This document shows positions 33,642 to 42,443 of a stretch of DNA of 64,000 nt, in pieces (positions within the stretch are counted from its first letter, which is position 1; every line of letters begins with the position of its first letter). The stretch comes from Microbacterium testaceum (GTDB lineage: Bacteria; Actinomycetota; Actinomycetes; Actinomycetales; Microbacteriaceae), in assembly GCF_006539145.1 (NCBI RefSeq), contig NZ_BJML01000007.1, positions 62,001 to 126,000 of the forward strand, read 5' to 3'. Position numbers and translations under genes: made by a program. The notes beneath the pieces are model-generated. The model did no database searches and was not told the origin of the DNA. It saw only the letters and a list, made by a program, of their open reading frames with translations.

Positions 33642-34706
33642 TCAGCCGATCGGCCGCACCGTCGCCGGCACGATCGCGAGGGCGAGGCGCACCGTGTCGC
33701 GGTCCTCGAGTCGCTGCTCGGGAGCATGCTCGACCACGACGCGGCTGCCGTCGCTCGTGAGGACCGTCGAGCGGCGGACGCTGCCCAGGAAGGTCGAGTC
33801 CTCGACCACTCCGTCGACACCGGGCGAGTCCGCCCCGACCAGCAGGACGTTCTCGGGGCGGACGACGACCTCGCAGTGACCGTCGTGCGCGGACTCCGCG
33901 AGGGGCAGCTCCTGGCCCCAGACCTCGACCGTGAGTCCCTCCACGATTCCGGGGACCGCGCTCACCGGTCCGAGGACCTCGGCGACCGCGGCGTCCGCGA
34001 TGCGGGCGTAGACCTCGTCGGGGCGGCCCGCGGCCACGATGCGTCCCTCGTCCATGAGAACGAGGTGGTCGGCGACGGCCGCAGCCTCGGCGGTGTCGCG
34101 TGTCGCCCAGAGGGTCGTGACGCCGCGATCGCGCAGCTCGCGGACCAGCCGGTCGCGGGTCTCGGCGCGAGCGGTCGTGTGGAGCGCCGCGAGGGCGTCG
34201 TCGAGGACGAGGGCCTGCGGTCGTGCGGCCAGGGCACGCGCGAGAGCCCAGCGCTGTCGATCACCGTGCGAGAGGCGGCGCACGCTCTTGTCGGCGGGGT
34301 CGAGGCCCACGACATCGAGGAGCCGATCGGTCTCCGCCCGTGGGTCGTCGTCGCCGGCGTGCCGTGCCGCCGCCGAGATCGCCGCGCGCACGCGCCCGAA
34401 GCGAGCGACCGGCGTACGGTCGCGGACCTCCGCGATGCGGGGCGCTGCGGCGCCCGTGCGTCCCTCGACGATCACCGTGCCGGCATCCGCTCGCTCCACG
34501 CCACTCGCGACGCGGAGGAGGGTCGACGCTCCGCAGCCCGACGGGCCGACGAGGGCGACGATGGTCCCGGGCGCGACGTCGAGGTCGATGTCGCGCAGGA
34601 TCGACACCCCGGCGCGCTCCCTGTGCACGCCCCGCAGGGCGATGGACCACCCCGACCGCGGCGCCTCCCCGAGAGGCGACGGATCCATGGGGGTGACGGC
34701 GACCAT
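33642..34706 (-). CDS. Degenerate stand-alone ABC ATPase-like protein with C-terminal TOBE-like region
   Basis: The 354-residue protein aligns with sugar/Fe/spermidine-type importer ATPases but has lost the catalytic residues. Walker A is GPSGCGAST, with Ala60 in place of Lys; the codon GCG at 34527-34529 is unambiguous. The signature is LSHGD, Walker B is LVLDDALAALH with Asp170 for the catalytic Glu and His176 for the D-loop Asp, and the H-loop is ATRD, with Arg203 for His. No Q-loop Gln is evident. Residues about 245-354 resemble a regulatory TOBE domain. No permease or binding protein adjoins it. It is probably not an ATPase; a structural or regulatory pseudo-ATPase role is inferred. TAGCGT lies 6 nt before its ATG. 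Confidence 0.8.
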   Translation of the reverse strand: MVAVTPMDPSPLGEAPRSGWSIALRGVHRERAGVSILRDIDLDVAPGTIVALVGPSGCGASTLLRVASGVERADAGTVIVEGRTGAAAPRIAEVRDRTPVARFGRVRAAISAAARHAGDDDPRAETDRLLDVVGLDPADKSVRRLSHGDRQRWALARALAARPQALVLDDALAALHTTARAETRDRLVRELRDRGVTTLWATRDTAEAAAVADHLVLMDEGRIVAAGRPDEVYARIADAAVAEVLGPVSAVPGIVEGLTVEVWGQELPLAESAHDGHCEVVVRPENVLLVGADSPGVDGVVEDSTFLGSVRRSTVLTSDGSRVVVEHAPEQRLEDRDTVRLALAIVPATVRPIG

Positions 34707-34739
34707 TCGCTCACGCTAGAAAGAGCGCATGACGCACGA

Positions 34740-34765
34740 ACGCCCGGGCGGTGAACCCCGGGCGT
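34740..34765 (-). terminator. Terminator candidate downstream of aspS
   Basis: Arms 34740-34748 and 34757-34765 form a perfect 9-bp stem (ACGCCCGGG / CCCGGGCGT) with an 8-nt loop. It lies 16 nt after the aspS stop on the minus strand, followed by TTCGTG. Confidence 0.6.
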
Positions 34766-34780
34766 CGCTCACTCGAACCT

Positions 34781-36118
34781 TTACGGGGCGAGACGGGTGG
34801 GGCCGCGGAAGAGGAAGGTGACCTCGCGGATCGACGACTCGCCCAGCATGAGCATGAGGATGCGCGCGAGGCCCATGCCGAAACCGCCGTGCGGCGGGGC
34901 TCCGAAGCGGAAGAAGTCGAGGTAGAAGTCGAGGTGCTCGGGGTCGAGACCTTTCTCCTTCGCCTGCTCGATCAGGATGTCGACGCGGTGCTCGCGCTGC
35001 GCGCCCGTCGTGATCTCGACGCCGTTGAACAGCAGGTCGTACGACTTGGTCAGCCCGGTCTCCTCGTCGCGCATGTGGTAGAACGCACGGATCTCGGGGT
35101 GGTAGTCGGTGATGAAGACGAAGGGGTGGCCGTACGTCTCGCGGACATGAGCGGCGATCTGACGCTCCCCCTCGGGGTCGAGGTCGCCGTCTGTACGGGG
35201 GATGTCGTAGCCGCGGGCCGCGACGATCTCTCGAGCCTCGGCCAACGGGATGCGCGGGAAGGGCACCGCAGGAACCTCGACCTCGACGCCGAACAGCTCG
35301 CGGATCTCGTCGCCGTGCTTGTCGGCGACGGCCTGGAACGCCGTGCGGAGCAGTTCCTCCTGCATGCGCGCGACGTCTTCGTGCGAGTCGATCCAGCTGA
35401 TCTCGGCGTCGATCGAGGTGAACTCGGTCGCGTGACGGCTGGTGAACGAGGGGTCGGCGCGGAAGGCGGGCGCGATCTCGAAGATCTTTCCGAAGCCGGC
35501 GACCTGGGCCATCTGCTTGAAGAACTGCGGGCTCTGCGCGAGGTAGGCGGTCTTGTCTTCGAAGTAGGGCACCTCGAACAGCTCGGCGTTGGACTCCGAG
35601 GGGGATGCCATGAGCTTGGGGGAGTGCACCTCGATGTAGTCGCGCTCCACCCAGTACGTGCGCATGGCGTGCTCGAGGGTCGTCTGCACGCGGAAGATGA
35701 GGTTGTTGCGGCGCTGACGCAGGTCGATGAAGCGCCAGTCCATGCGCTTGTCGGGGCTGCTGTCGCTGGCGATCGGGGTCTCGGGGTTCGCGGCGGCCGC
35801 GATCTCGAGCTCGCCGACCTTGATCTCGACGCCGCCGAGCTTGACGCGCTCGTCGTGCTTGAGTTCGCCGCGAACGGTCAGGAACGTGCCGGTCGCGAGG
35901 GTGCCGATCGTCTCGGTCAACGCGAGGGCGGCGGCATCCTGCTCCGTCTCTTCGGAGGGGCGGGTCGCCGGGTTGACCAGCTGCACGGCGCCGGTCTCGT
36001 CGCGGAGGACGACGAACTGCACCTTCTTCTGATCGCGCACGGTTTCGACCCATCCCGACACCTCGACGGGGCCGGCGGGGAGGGATTTCAGCTGGTTGAC
36101 CAGGACGCGTTCGCTCAC
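34781..36118 (-). CDS. aspS: Aspartate--tRNA ligase, archaeal-type (probably non-discriminating)
   Basis: The 445-residue class II synthetase has an N-terminal OB fold (VEVSGWVETVRDQKKVQFVV) and the class II motifs: MDWRFIDLR region, FKQMAQVAGFGKIFEIAPAFR (motif 2) and GFGMGLARILMLMLG (motif 3). The short form without the bacterial GAD insertion is the archaeal type, which commonly charges both tRNA-Asp and tRNA-Asn and needs GatCAB to make Asn-tRNA. Specificity is inference. The start is GTG 36118, with TAGACT 8 nt upstream; further in-frame sequence upstream is rejected. Confidence 0.92.
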   Translation of the reverse strand: MSERVLVNQLKSLPAGPVEVSGWVETVRDQKKVQFVVLRDETGAVQLVNPATRPSEETEQDAAALALTETIGTLATGTFLTVRGELKHDERVKLGGVEIKVGELEIAAAANPETPIASDSSPDKRMDWRFIDLRQRRNNLIFRVQTTLEHAMRTYWVERDYIEVHSPKLMASPSESNAELFEVPYFEDKTAYLAQSPQFFKQMAQVAGFGKIFEIAPAFRADPSFTSRHATEFTSIDAEISWIDSHEDVARMQEELLRTAFQAVADKHGDEIRELFGVEVEVPAVPFPRIPLAEAREIVAARGYDIPRTDGDLDPEGERQIAAHVRETYGHPFVFITDYHPEIRAFYHMRDEETGLTKSYDLLFNGVEITTGAQREHRVDILIEQAKEKGLDPEHLDFYLDFFRFGAPPHGGFGMGLARILMLMLGESSIREVTFLFRGPTRLAP

Positions 36119-36177
36119 GATCGACCAGTCTACGTGCGCGGTCCGCACGACACCGGGCGCGAACCTACGATGGGGGC

Positions 36178-36567
36178 GTGACCTTCTCGATGCCGCCCGA
36201 GTCGTTCCGGACACTGCGCCCGGAACCGACGGTGCGCAGGTCGCGCGGATGGGATGTCGCCCTCACCATCGTGCTGCTCGTACTGCTCCCGCTCCTGGCG
36301 CTCGCCGCCTCGTACGCGGGGGTGCTCCTCGCGTACGCCTCGGACGCGTGCGTCTCGACGACCTGCAACACCGGGCTGATGAACATCGGCTTCTGGACCG
36401 CGGTGGTCTCGCCCTGGGGGGTGCTCCTGATCGGGGTGATCGTCGCCATCGTCCGACTCGTGCGTCATCGCCTCGCCTTCTGGGTGCCGCTGGTCACGGT
36501 CGTCGCCATCGTCGCGGTGTGGTTCGTCGCCGCTGCCCTCGTGGGCGCGGGGGTCTCGGCATCCTGA
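36178..36567 (+). CDS. Three-helix membrane protein of unknown function
   Basis: The 129-residue protein has a polar N-terminus with RRSRGW, then about three hydrophobic segments (27-55, 64-90, 100-125), and a pair of cysteines (CVSTTC) in the first loop. No family is recognised with confidence. The start is GTG 36178, preceded by TACGAT 6 nt upstream. It is divergent from aspS by only 59 bp. Function unknown. Confidence 0.7.
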   Translation: MTFSMPPESFRTLRPEPTVRRSRGWDVALTIVLLVLLPLLALAASYAGVLLAYASDACVSTTCNTGLMNIGFWTAVVSPWGVLLIGVIVAIVRLVRHRLAFWVPLVTVVAIVAVWFVAAALVGAGVSAS

Positions 36568-36667
36568 TCCGTTCGGGGGCAACCCCCAGGGAGGGCGGGG
36601 GTGCGCGACCTAACCTGAGAGCGGGCGCCCGCACCGGGCGGCCGATCACCGAGCGCGAAGGCACCCG

Positions 36668-37393
36668 ATGACCGACACCACCGTCTCTCTCGTCCCGCTG
36701 CGGTCGACGTCCGGATCCGGGGAGGGACAGTCCTGGCTGACGTCCCTCGCGGACTGGACGGTCTCGCTCATGGAGATCATCGGCCCTGTCGGTGCCGGGG
36801 TCGCGATCGCCCTCGAGAACCTGTTCCCGCCTCTGCCCAGCGAGGTCGTGCTCCCCATGGCGGGGCTCACCGCCAGCCGCGGATCGTTCACGCTGTTCGA
36901 GGCGCTGCTGTGGACGACGATCGGATCGGTCGTCGGCGCCTTCATGCTGTACGGCCTCGGGCGCTGGCTCGGGGCCGCGCGACTTCGCGCGTTCGCGTCG
37001 AAGATGCCGCTGCTGCATCCCGAAGACGTCGACCGCACCGTCGCGTGGTTCGAGCGGCACGGGGGCAAGGCGGTGTTCTTCGGGCGGATGATCCCGATTT
37101 TCCGGAGCCTCATCTCGATCCCCGCCGGGGTCTCGAAGATGCCGCTGTGGCGCTTCGGTCTGCTCACCGGCGCGGGAAGTCTCATCTGGAACACGATCTT
37201 CGTGCTCTCGGGCTTCCTGCTGGGCGAGAACTGGCACATCGTCGAGGAGTACGCCTCGATCCTGCAGTACGTGGTCATCGCCGTCGTCGCCATCGGTGTC
37301 GCTTGGTTCCTGTACTCCCGCGTCCGCTCCCTGCTGGCCTCGAAGCGCGAGGGCGATCGCGATGGGTCCGCACCCGCGCCGCGCGACGCCTGA
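36668..37393 (+). CDS. DedA-family membrane protein
   Basis: The 241-residue protein carries the DedA motifs: ENLFPPLPSEVVLPMAG with the key Glu and Pro residues, FMLYGLGRWLG, GRMIPIFRSLISIPAG with the essential Arg residues, and four or more membrane helices. DedA proteins are proton-dependent membrane proteins, and several flip undecaprenyl phosphate or phosphatidylethanolamine. The exact substrate cannot be assigned. It lies alone between a small membrane protein and the cytochrome operon. Confidence 0.93.
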   Translation: MTDTTVSLVPLRSTSGSGEGQSWLTSLADWTVSLMEIIGPVGAGVAIALENLFPPLPSEVVLPMAGLTASRGSFTLFEALLWTTIGSVVGAFMLYGLGRWLGAARLRAFASKMPLLHPEDVDRTVAWFERHGGKAVFFGRMIPIFRSLISIPAGVSKMPLWRFGLLTGAGSLIWNTIFVLSGFLLGENWHIVEEYASILQYVVIAVVAIGVAWFLYSRVRSLLASKREGDRDGSAPAPRDA

Positions 37394-37478
37394 AAGTCGT
37401 CCCGCGGGTTATCTCCACGTCGAGGCAACCGGCATCCGGACTCAGTCAGACCACAGAACCCGCCCGTAGACTGGCGCC

Positions 37479-38123
37479 GTGCCCGCCGACCGCCTTCATC
37501 TCGTGCGCCACGGAGAGGTCCACAACCCCCGTCGCGTGCTCTACGGTCGGCTCCCCGGATTCGGCCTCAGCGTAGACGGGCGCCGGATGGCGCGTCAGGC
37601 GGCCGAGTACGTGAAGGGCCTCGACCGCCCGGTCGAAGCCCTCGTGGTCTCGCCCCTCCAGCGCACCCGCGAGTCGGCCGAGCCCTTCGAAGAGCTCTTC
37701 GACATCGAGCCGTACATCGACGACCGGGTCATCGAGCCCACCAACGTCTTCGAGGGGCGGCGCATGAAGCAGGCCCTCGCCAACCCCCTCAACTGGCGGC
37801 ACCTGAGCCGCCCGTCCGTGCCCAGCTGGGGCGAGCCGTACGAGCGCATCGTCGCCCGGATGACCTCCGCGATGACCGACGCCTGGGACCGCGTCCCCTC
37901 GGGCGATGTGGTCGTCGTGTCGCATCAACTCCCGATCTGGGTGACGCACCTCGCCCTGTCCCACCAACCCACCCGCCACGACCCCCGCAAGCGCCGCTGC
38001 GCGTTGTCGAGCGTGACGAGCTTCGAACGGCGAGACGGCGCCGACGGCTCGACGCGCTGGGTCGAGGTGGCGTACGCCGAGCCGGCGAGCACCGCCGGAG
38101 CCGTCGATGTAGGAGCCGTCTGA
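37479..38123 (+). CDS. Histidine phosphatase family protein
   Basis: The 214-residue protein has the RHG motif HLVRHGEVHNP at the start (the phosphorylated His) and VVVVSHQLPIW with the second His. SPLQRTRESAEPFEE is the conserved substrate-proximal block. It is likely a broad phosphatase rather than phosphoglycerate mutase. GTG 37479 follows TAGACT by 6 nt. It is the first gene of an operon with resA, ccdA, resB and ccsB; its stop touches the resA start (TGATG). Confidence 0.88.
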   Translation: MPADRLHLVRHGEVHNPRRVLYGRLPGFGLSVDGRRMARQAAEYVKGLDRPVEALVVSPLQRTRESAEPFEELFDIEPYIDDRVIEPTNVFEGRRMKQALANPLNWRHLSRPSVPSWGEPYERIVARMTSAMTDAWDRVPSGDVVVVSHQLPIWVTHLALSHQPTRHDPRKRRCALSSVTSFERRDGADGSTRWVEVAYAEPASTAGAVDVGAV

Positions 38124-38728
38124 TGCGCAGATTCCTCACCGCCGCGGGGTCGATCGCCGCCGCGGTCGCTCTCGTCGTGGGTCTGTCCGCGTGCGCGGAA
38201 GACCCGCTCGCCGCGCAGTACCGCGAGGGTGACAACAAGGGCTACATCGCCGCCAACGGTTTCCAGACCACCGAGATCCCTCCCGAGAACCGCGGCGACC
38301 CCGTCGAATTCACGGGCTCTCTCGACAACGGCTCCGCCGTCTCGAGCGCCGACTTCGCCGGCAAGGTGCTCGTCGTCAACTTCTGGTACGCCACCTGCGG
38401 CCCGTGCATCATCGAGGCCCCGCGCCTCGAGCAGGCGTATCAGACGTTCCAGGGCCAGGACGTCGCCTTCCTCGGCATCAACACGTACGACCAGCCGGCC
38501 ACCGCCCTGTCGTTCGCCCGCGATCACGGGGTGTCGTACTCCAGCGCCATGGCCGTGGGGGACGCGCAGCTCAAGCTCGCCTTCACCGACGCGGCACCCC
38601 TGAACGCCACCCCCACGACCCTCGTGCTCGACAAGCAGGGCCGCGTCGCCGCGCGTATCGTCGGCGAGCTGCCCGAGGCCTCGATCCTCGAGTCGATCGT
38701 GCGCACGCTGGTCGCGGAGAACGCGTGA
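38123..38728 (+). CDS. resA: ResA/TlpA-type thiol:disulfide oxidoreductase, lipoprotein
   Basis: The 201-residue protein has a lipoprotein signal (hydrophobic stretch then LSAC, Cys about 27) and a thioredoxin-like domain with WYATCGPCIIEAP, the C-x-x-C redox pair. ResA reduces the haem-binding cysteines of apocytochrome c outside the cell, drawing electrons from CcdA encoded next. The cis-Pro is in NATPTTLVL. It overlaps the phosphatase gene and, by a GTGA, ccdA. It belongs to the System II cytochrome c maturation operon. Confidence 0.9.
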   Translation: MRRFLTAAGSIAAAVALVVGLSACAEDPLAAQYREGDNKGYIAANGFQTTEIPPENRGDPVEFTGSLDNGSAVSSADFAGKVLVVNFWYATCGPCIIEAPRLEQAYQTFQGQDVAFLGINTYDQPATALSFARDHGVSYSSAMAVGDAQLKLAFTDAAPLNATPTTLVLDKQGRVAARIVGELPEASILESIVRTLVAENA

Positions 38729-39474
38729 GCCCGGGCGCCCTCGTCTTCGACGGGGCGCTGTGGATCGCCGTTCCCATCGCCCTGGCCGCCGGCCTCATCT
38801 CCTTCCTCTCGCCCTGCGTGCTCCCGCTCGTGCCGGGGTACCTCGGCTACATCAGCGGTGCCGTGGCGCCGCGCGGGGGTTCGGCATCCGCCTCCGGCAA
38901 GGGCCGCCTGCTCGGCGGGACCCTGTTGTTCATCGCCGGGTTCACCCTCGTGTTCATGGCGATCAACGTGCTCGGGGGAGCGCTCGGTCGCTTCTTCGTC
39001 GAGTACGCCGACGTGATCACCCGTGTCATGGGCGTCGTCATCATCCTCATGGGGCTGGTGTTCATCGGTCTCTTCGGCCTCGCGCAGCGCTCGATCCGGA
39101 TGCAGTCGCGCAGCAACCTCGGCCTCATCGGCGCCCCGCTCCTCGGCATCGCCCTCGGCATCGGGTGGACGCCCTGCATCGGGCCCACGCTCACCGCGAT
39201 CCTGTCGGTGTCGTACAACCTGGGCGACCCCGGCCGGGCCGCGCTCCTGGGATTGGCGTACTCGCTGGGTCTCGGCATCCCGTTCCTGCTCCTCGCCCTC
39301 GGATTCGGATGGGCGACGAAGTCGGTGGCGTTCGTCCGCACGCACATCCGCGTGGTCAACCTCATCGGAGGAGCGCTGCTCATCGTGCTCGGCCTGCTGA
39401 TGGTGACCGGGTTCTGGGGCCAGTGGATGTCGACCCTGCAGGGGGTGATCGGCAATGTCCAGCTCCCGCTCTGA
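38725..39474 (+). CDS. ccdA: Cytochrome c biogenesis protein CcdA
   Basis: The 249-residue membrane protein has LISFLSPCVLPLVPGYLGYI and GWTPCIGPTL, the two conserved Cys-Pro regions of the DsbD-like core, over about six helices. It transfers electrons across the membrane from thioredoxin to ResA. The start is GTG 38725, overlapping the resA stop. Its end overlaps an open frame that continues as resB, but a later GTG is the preferred resB start. Confidence 0.93.
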   Translation: MSPGALVFDGALWIAVPIALAAGLISFLSPCVLPLVPGYLGYISGAVAPRGGSASASGKGRLLGGTLLFIAGFTLVFMAINVLGGALGRFFVEYADVITRVMGVVIILMGLVFIGLFGLAQRSIRMQSRSNLGLIGAPLLGIALGIGWTPCIGPTLTAILSVSYNLGDPGRAALLGLAYSLGLGIPFLLLALGFGWATKSVAFVRTHIRVVNLIGGALLIVLGLLMVTGFWGQWMSTLQGVIGNVQLPL

Positions 39475-39496
39475 TCGTTCCGACCGAGGTAACACC

Positions 39497-41170
39497 GTGA
39501 CCGACCCGCTGCGTCCCTCCGACCACGCCGACTCGACCTCCGACGAGGTCACGCAGCCGCGCCTCGGGGTCGTGGGCTGGCTTCGCTGGGGCTGGCGCCA
39601 GCTGACGTCGATGCGCACCGCTCTGGTGCTGCTGCTACTGCTCGCCATCGCGGCCGTTCCCGGTTCGCTCGTGCCCCAGCGCACCGCCGACCCCAACGGC
39701 GTTACACAGTACTTCACCGACAACCCCGATCTCGCACCGGTGCTCGACAAGCTCAGCCTCTTCGACGTGTACAGCTCGCCGTGGTTCTCGGCGATCTACC
39801 TCCTGCTGTTCATCTCGCTCATCGGTTGCGTGCTGCCGCGCACCAAGCACCACTGGAAGGCTCTGCGCTCGCAGCCTCCGCGCACCCCCGCTCGACTGTC
39901 GCGACTGGACGACCACCGCACCCGCACGATCCAGGTCGACGCGGACACGGATGCCGTGGCCGCGGCCGCCGTGGAGAGCGCGGCCGCCCAGCTGCGCAAG
40001 AGCGGCTATCGCGTGGCGCGTTACGACTCCCGGGGCAGCTTCTCGGTGTCGGCCGAGCGCGGCTACCTGCGTGAGACCGGCAACCTGCTGTTCCACGGGG
40101 CTCTGGTCGGTGTCCTCATCGCGGTGGGCGTCGGCGGCGGCTTCACCTACACCGGTCAGCGCGTGCTCGTGGAAGGACAGGCGTTCAGCAACAGCCTGCT
40201 CGACTACTCCTCGTTCAATCCCGGTCGATTCGTCGGGGGTGACACCCTGACGCCGTACTCGATGACCCTCGACAAGTTCGACGTCACCTACGTCCCGCCC
40301 GGACAGCCCGGCTCGGGGCAGGCCGGCAACTTCGTCGCGCACGTGACGACCCAGACACCCGGAGGCGATGCGCAGGACGGCGAAGTGCGGGTCAACCACC
40401 CCCTCGATGTGCAGGGCGACCGCGTCTACCTGCTCGGCAACGGGTACGCCCCGACCGTCACGATCCGCGACGCCGACGGCAAAGAGGTGTTCCACGACTC
40501 GGTCGCGTTCCTGCCCCAGGACGCCAACATGACCTCGCTCGGCGTCATCAAGGTCGCCGACGGGCTTCCGCAGCAGCTCGGCCTGCTCGGGTTCTTCTAT
40601 CCGACGATGGACGTGCTCGATTCGGGTGCTCTGACATCGACCTACGGCGCCCTCGAGTACCCGACGCTCACGCTTCGCGTGTACGAGGGCGATCTCGGCA
40701 TCGACGACGGTACGCCGCGGTCGGTCTACACGCTCGACCCGTCGAAGATGACGCAGATCGCGGGCGGCGACAGCGGCAACCCCGCGATCCAGCTGATGCC
40801 GGGGCAGACCGAAGACCTGCCGAACGGACTCGGCACCATCACCTTCGAGAACGAGGCCCCTCCCGGAGCCGTCGGCTACGAGCAGTCGGTCAAGCGCTTC
40901 GCGTCGCTGTCGATCCACCGCGACCTCGCCGGTCCCTGGGTTCTGGGCTTCGCGCTTCTCGCCCTGTTCGGTCTGCTCGCGGCCCTCTTCGTGCCGCGCC
41001 GGCGCATGTGGGTCAAGGCGACTCCGCGGGACGGCAGCGTCGAGATCGAATACGCGGGCCTGGCCCGCGGCGAAGACCCTACTCTCGCCGCAGCCGTCGA
41101 TCAGCTCGCCGACAAGCACGGCGCGACCCTTCCCTCCCAGAGCCACCCCGACACCGGAAAAGTAGACTGA
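39497..41170 (+). CDS. resB: Cytochrome c biogenesis protein ResB (Ccs1)
   Basis: The 557-residue protein has an N-terminal segment with three membrane helices, a large extracytoplasmic domain (about 185-465) and a final helix near 480-500. LAIAAVPGSLVPQR and FTYTGQRVLVEGQAF are typical ResB motifs. With CcsB it exports haem and attaches it to apocytochrome c. GTG 39497 was chosen because GAGGT sits 6 nt upstream; an ATG at 39455 in the same frame overlaps ccdA by 20 nt. It is followed by ccsB after 4 nt. Confidence 0.9.
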   Translation: MTDPLRPSDHADSTSDEVTQPRLGVVGWLRWGWRQLTSMRTALVLLLLLAIAAVPGSLVPQRTADPNGVTQYFTDNPDLAPVLDKLSLFDVYSSPWFSAIYLLLFISLIGCVLPRTKHHWKALRSQPPRTPARLSRLDDHRTRTIQVDADTDAVAAAAVESAAAQLRKSGYRVARYDSRGSFSVSAERGYLRETGNLLFHGALVGVLIAVGVGGGFTYTGQRVLVEGQAFSNSLLDYSSFNPGRFVGGDTLTPYSMTLDKFDVTYVPPGQPGSGQAGNFVAHVTTQTPGGDAQDGEVRVNHPLDVQGDRVYLLGNGYAPTVTIRDADGKEVFHDSVAFLPQDANMTSLGVIKVADGLPQQLGLLGFFYPTMDVLDSGALTSTYGALEYPTLTLRVYEGDLGIDDGTPRSVYTLDPSKMTQIAGGDSGNPAIQLMPGQTEDLPNGLGTITFENEAPPGAVGYEQSVKRFASLSIHRDLAGPWVLGFALLALFGLLAALFVPRRRMWVKATPRDGSVEIEYAGLARGEDPTLAAAVDQLADKHGATLPSQSHPDTGKVD

Positions 41171-41174
41171 CACC

Positions 41175-42182
41175 ATGCCCGGAACCGACCCGCTTCTCCT
41201 CGACGAGATCTCCCTCCTCCTGGTGTGGACGGCGGTCGCCATCTACGTGCTGGCGTTCATCGCCTACGCCATCGATCTCGCCCGTCGTTCAGACCTCGCG
41301 CTGAAGGCGAAAGACCAGATCGTCGCTCGAGAGCTGGTGACCGCGGGCGGCGGGGGAGTGATCTCGTCGGGCTCCGGGGCTCCGGCATCCGCTTCGTCGG
41401 CGAAGCCCCGCTACCTCTGGGCGCGACTCGGCACGGTCCTGACCGCGCTCGGCTTCGTCTTCCACCTCGTCGCGACGGTGCTGCGTGGAGTCGCGGCTGG
41501 ACGCGTGCCGTGGTCGAACATGTACGAGTTCGCCCTGACCGGTCTGCTGTTGATCATCGCGGTCTACCTCGTGGTGCTGACGCGCTACGACCTGCGCTTC
41601 CTCGGTTCGCTCATGACCGGTCTGGCCGTGCTGCTGCTGGGTGGGGCGACCCTCGCTTTCCACGTCGAGGTCGTGCCCCTGGCCGACCCGCTGAAGTCGG
41701 TGTGGCTGGTCGTGCACGTGTTCGTCGCCAGCCTCGCGACGGCCCTGTTTGCGCTCGCGTTCGGGTTGTCGGTCGTGCAGCTCATCCAGACGCGCCGCGA
41801 GCGCAAGCTGCTCGACGGTCCCACGGATGCCGAGACCAAGCGCAGCTTCCTGCGCACCGTCCCGAACGCCGAGGCGCTGGAGTCGTTGGCGTACCGCTTC
41901 GCCATCGTCGGCTTCATCTTCTGGACCTTCACCCTCATCGCCGGCTCCATCTGGGCGAACGACGCGTGGGGCCGCTTCTGGGGCTTCGATACGAAGGAAG
42001 TCTGGACCTTCGTCATCTGGGTGCTCTACGCCGGATACATTCACGCCCGCGCGACGCGCGGCTGGCGCGGCACCCGCTCCGCCTGGCTGTCGATCATCGG
42101 CTTCACCGCGGTGCTGTTCAACTTCACGATCGTCAACGTGTTCTTCAAGGGCCTGCACGCCTACAGCGGCCTGACCACCTGA
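41175..42182 (+). CDS. ccsB: c-type cytochrome biogenesis protein CcsB (ResC)
   Basis: The 335-residue polytopic membrane protein carries the tryptophan-rich haem-handling motif: WGRFWGFDTKEVWTFVIW, with conserved His residues in flanking helices (HVEVVPL, HVFVASL, YIHARATR). It forms the haem exporter and ligase with ResB. TAGACT lies 6 nt before its ATG, inside the end of the preceding gene, so an internal promoter is possible besides the operon transcript. The repeat-rich non-coding stretch starts right after its stop. Confidence 0.93.
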   Translation: MPGTDPLLLDEISLLLVWTAVAIYVLAFIAYAIDLARRSDLALKAKDQIVARELVTAGGGGVISSGSGAPASASSAKPRYLWARLGTVLTALGFVFHLVATVLRGVAAGRVPWSNMYEFALTGLLLIIAVYLVVLTRYDLRFLGSLMTGLAVLLLGGATLAFHVEVVPLADPLKSVWLVVHVFVASLATALFALAFGLSVVQLIQTRRERKLLDGPTDAETKRSFLRTVPNAEALESLAYRFAIVGFIFWTFTLIAGSIWANDAWGRFWGFDTKEVWTFVIWVLYAGYIHARATRGWRGTRSAWLSIIGFTAVLFNFTIVNVFFKGLHAYSGLTT

Positions 42183-42240
42183 CGCGGGCTGCTCCCCCGG
42201 GGCGTGGCGTGGGCGGTGTTCGTGTGCGTAGTGCCCGGGT

Positions 42241-42340
42241 GTGTGGTGGCCCGTGCTCGTGATGCCGTGCGCGTGGCGTCCCGAGCGGGTGATGTGTGTG
42301 CGGGTTGTGCGCGGGCGCGTGGCGGCCCGGGCGCGTGATG
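42241..42340. repeat. Three diverged 24-bp direct repeats
   Basis: Units at 42241-42264, 42271-42294 and 42317-42340 share the pattern GTGG-G-CCCG-GC followed by GTGATG, with 5-8 differences between copies and spacings of 30 and 46 bp. They look like decayed tandem copies, read as DNA rather than protein. No function evident. Confidence 0.55.
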
Positions 42341-42382
42341 TCCTGACAACTCCGTCGGCGCCCTGGGTGGCTCTGTCCTTGT

Positions 42383-42443
42383 GATGAGTGTCCAAAACAC
42401 CCGGACGATTTTCGGATCCGTCCGGGTGTTTTGGACACTCATC
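42383..42443. repeat. Hairpin element, copy 1 (25-bp perfect arms)
   Basis: Arms 42383-42407 and 42419-42443 are exact reverse complements and the loop is ATTTTCGGATC. A second copy lies at 43573-43631. The core arm reads GTGTCCAAAACACCCGGACG. It is directly followed by an octamer array. It could be a bidirectional terminator for ccsB and the convergent nuclease gene, or a mobile REP/MITE-like element. Structure is seen; role is inferred. Confidence 0.85.
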
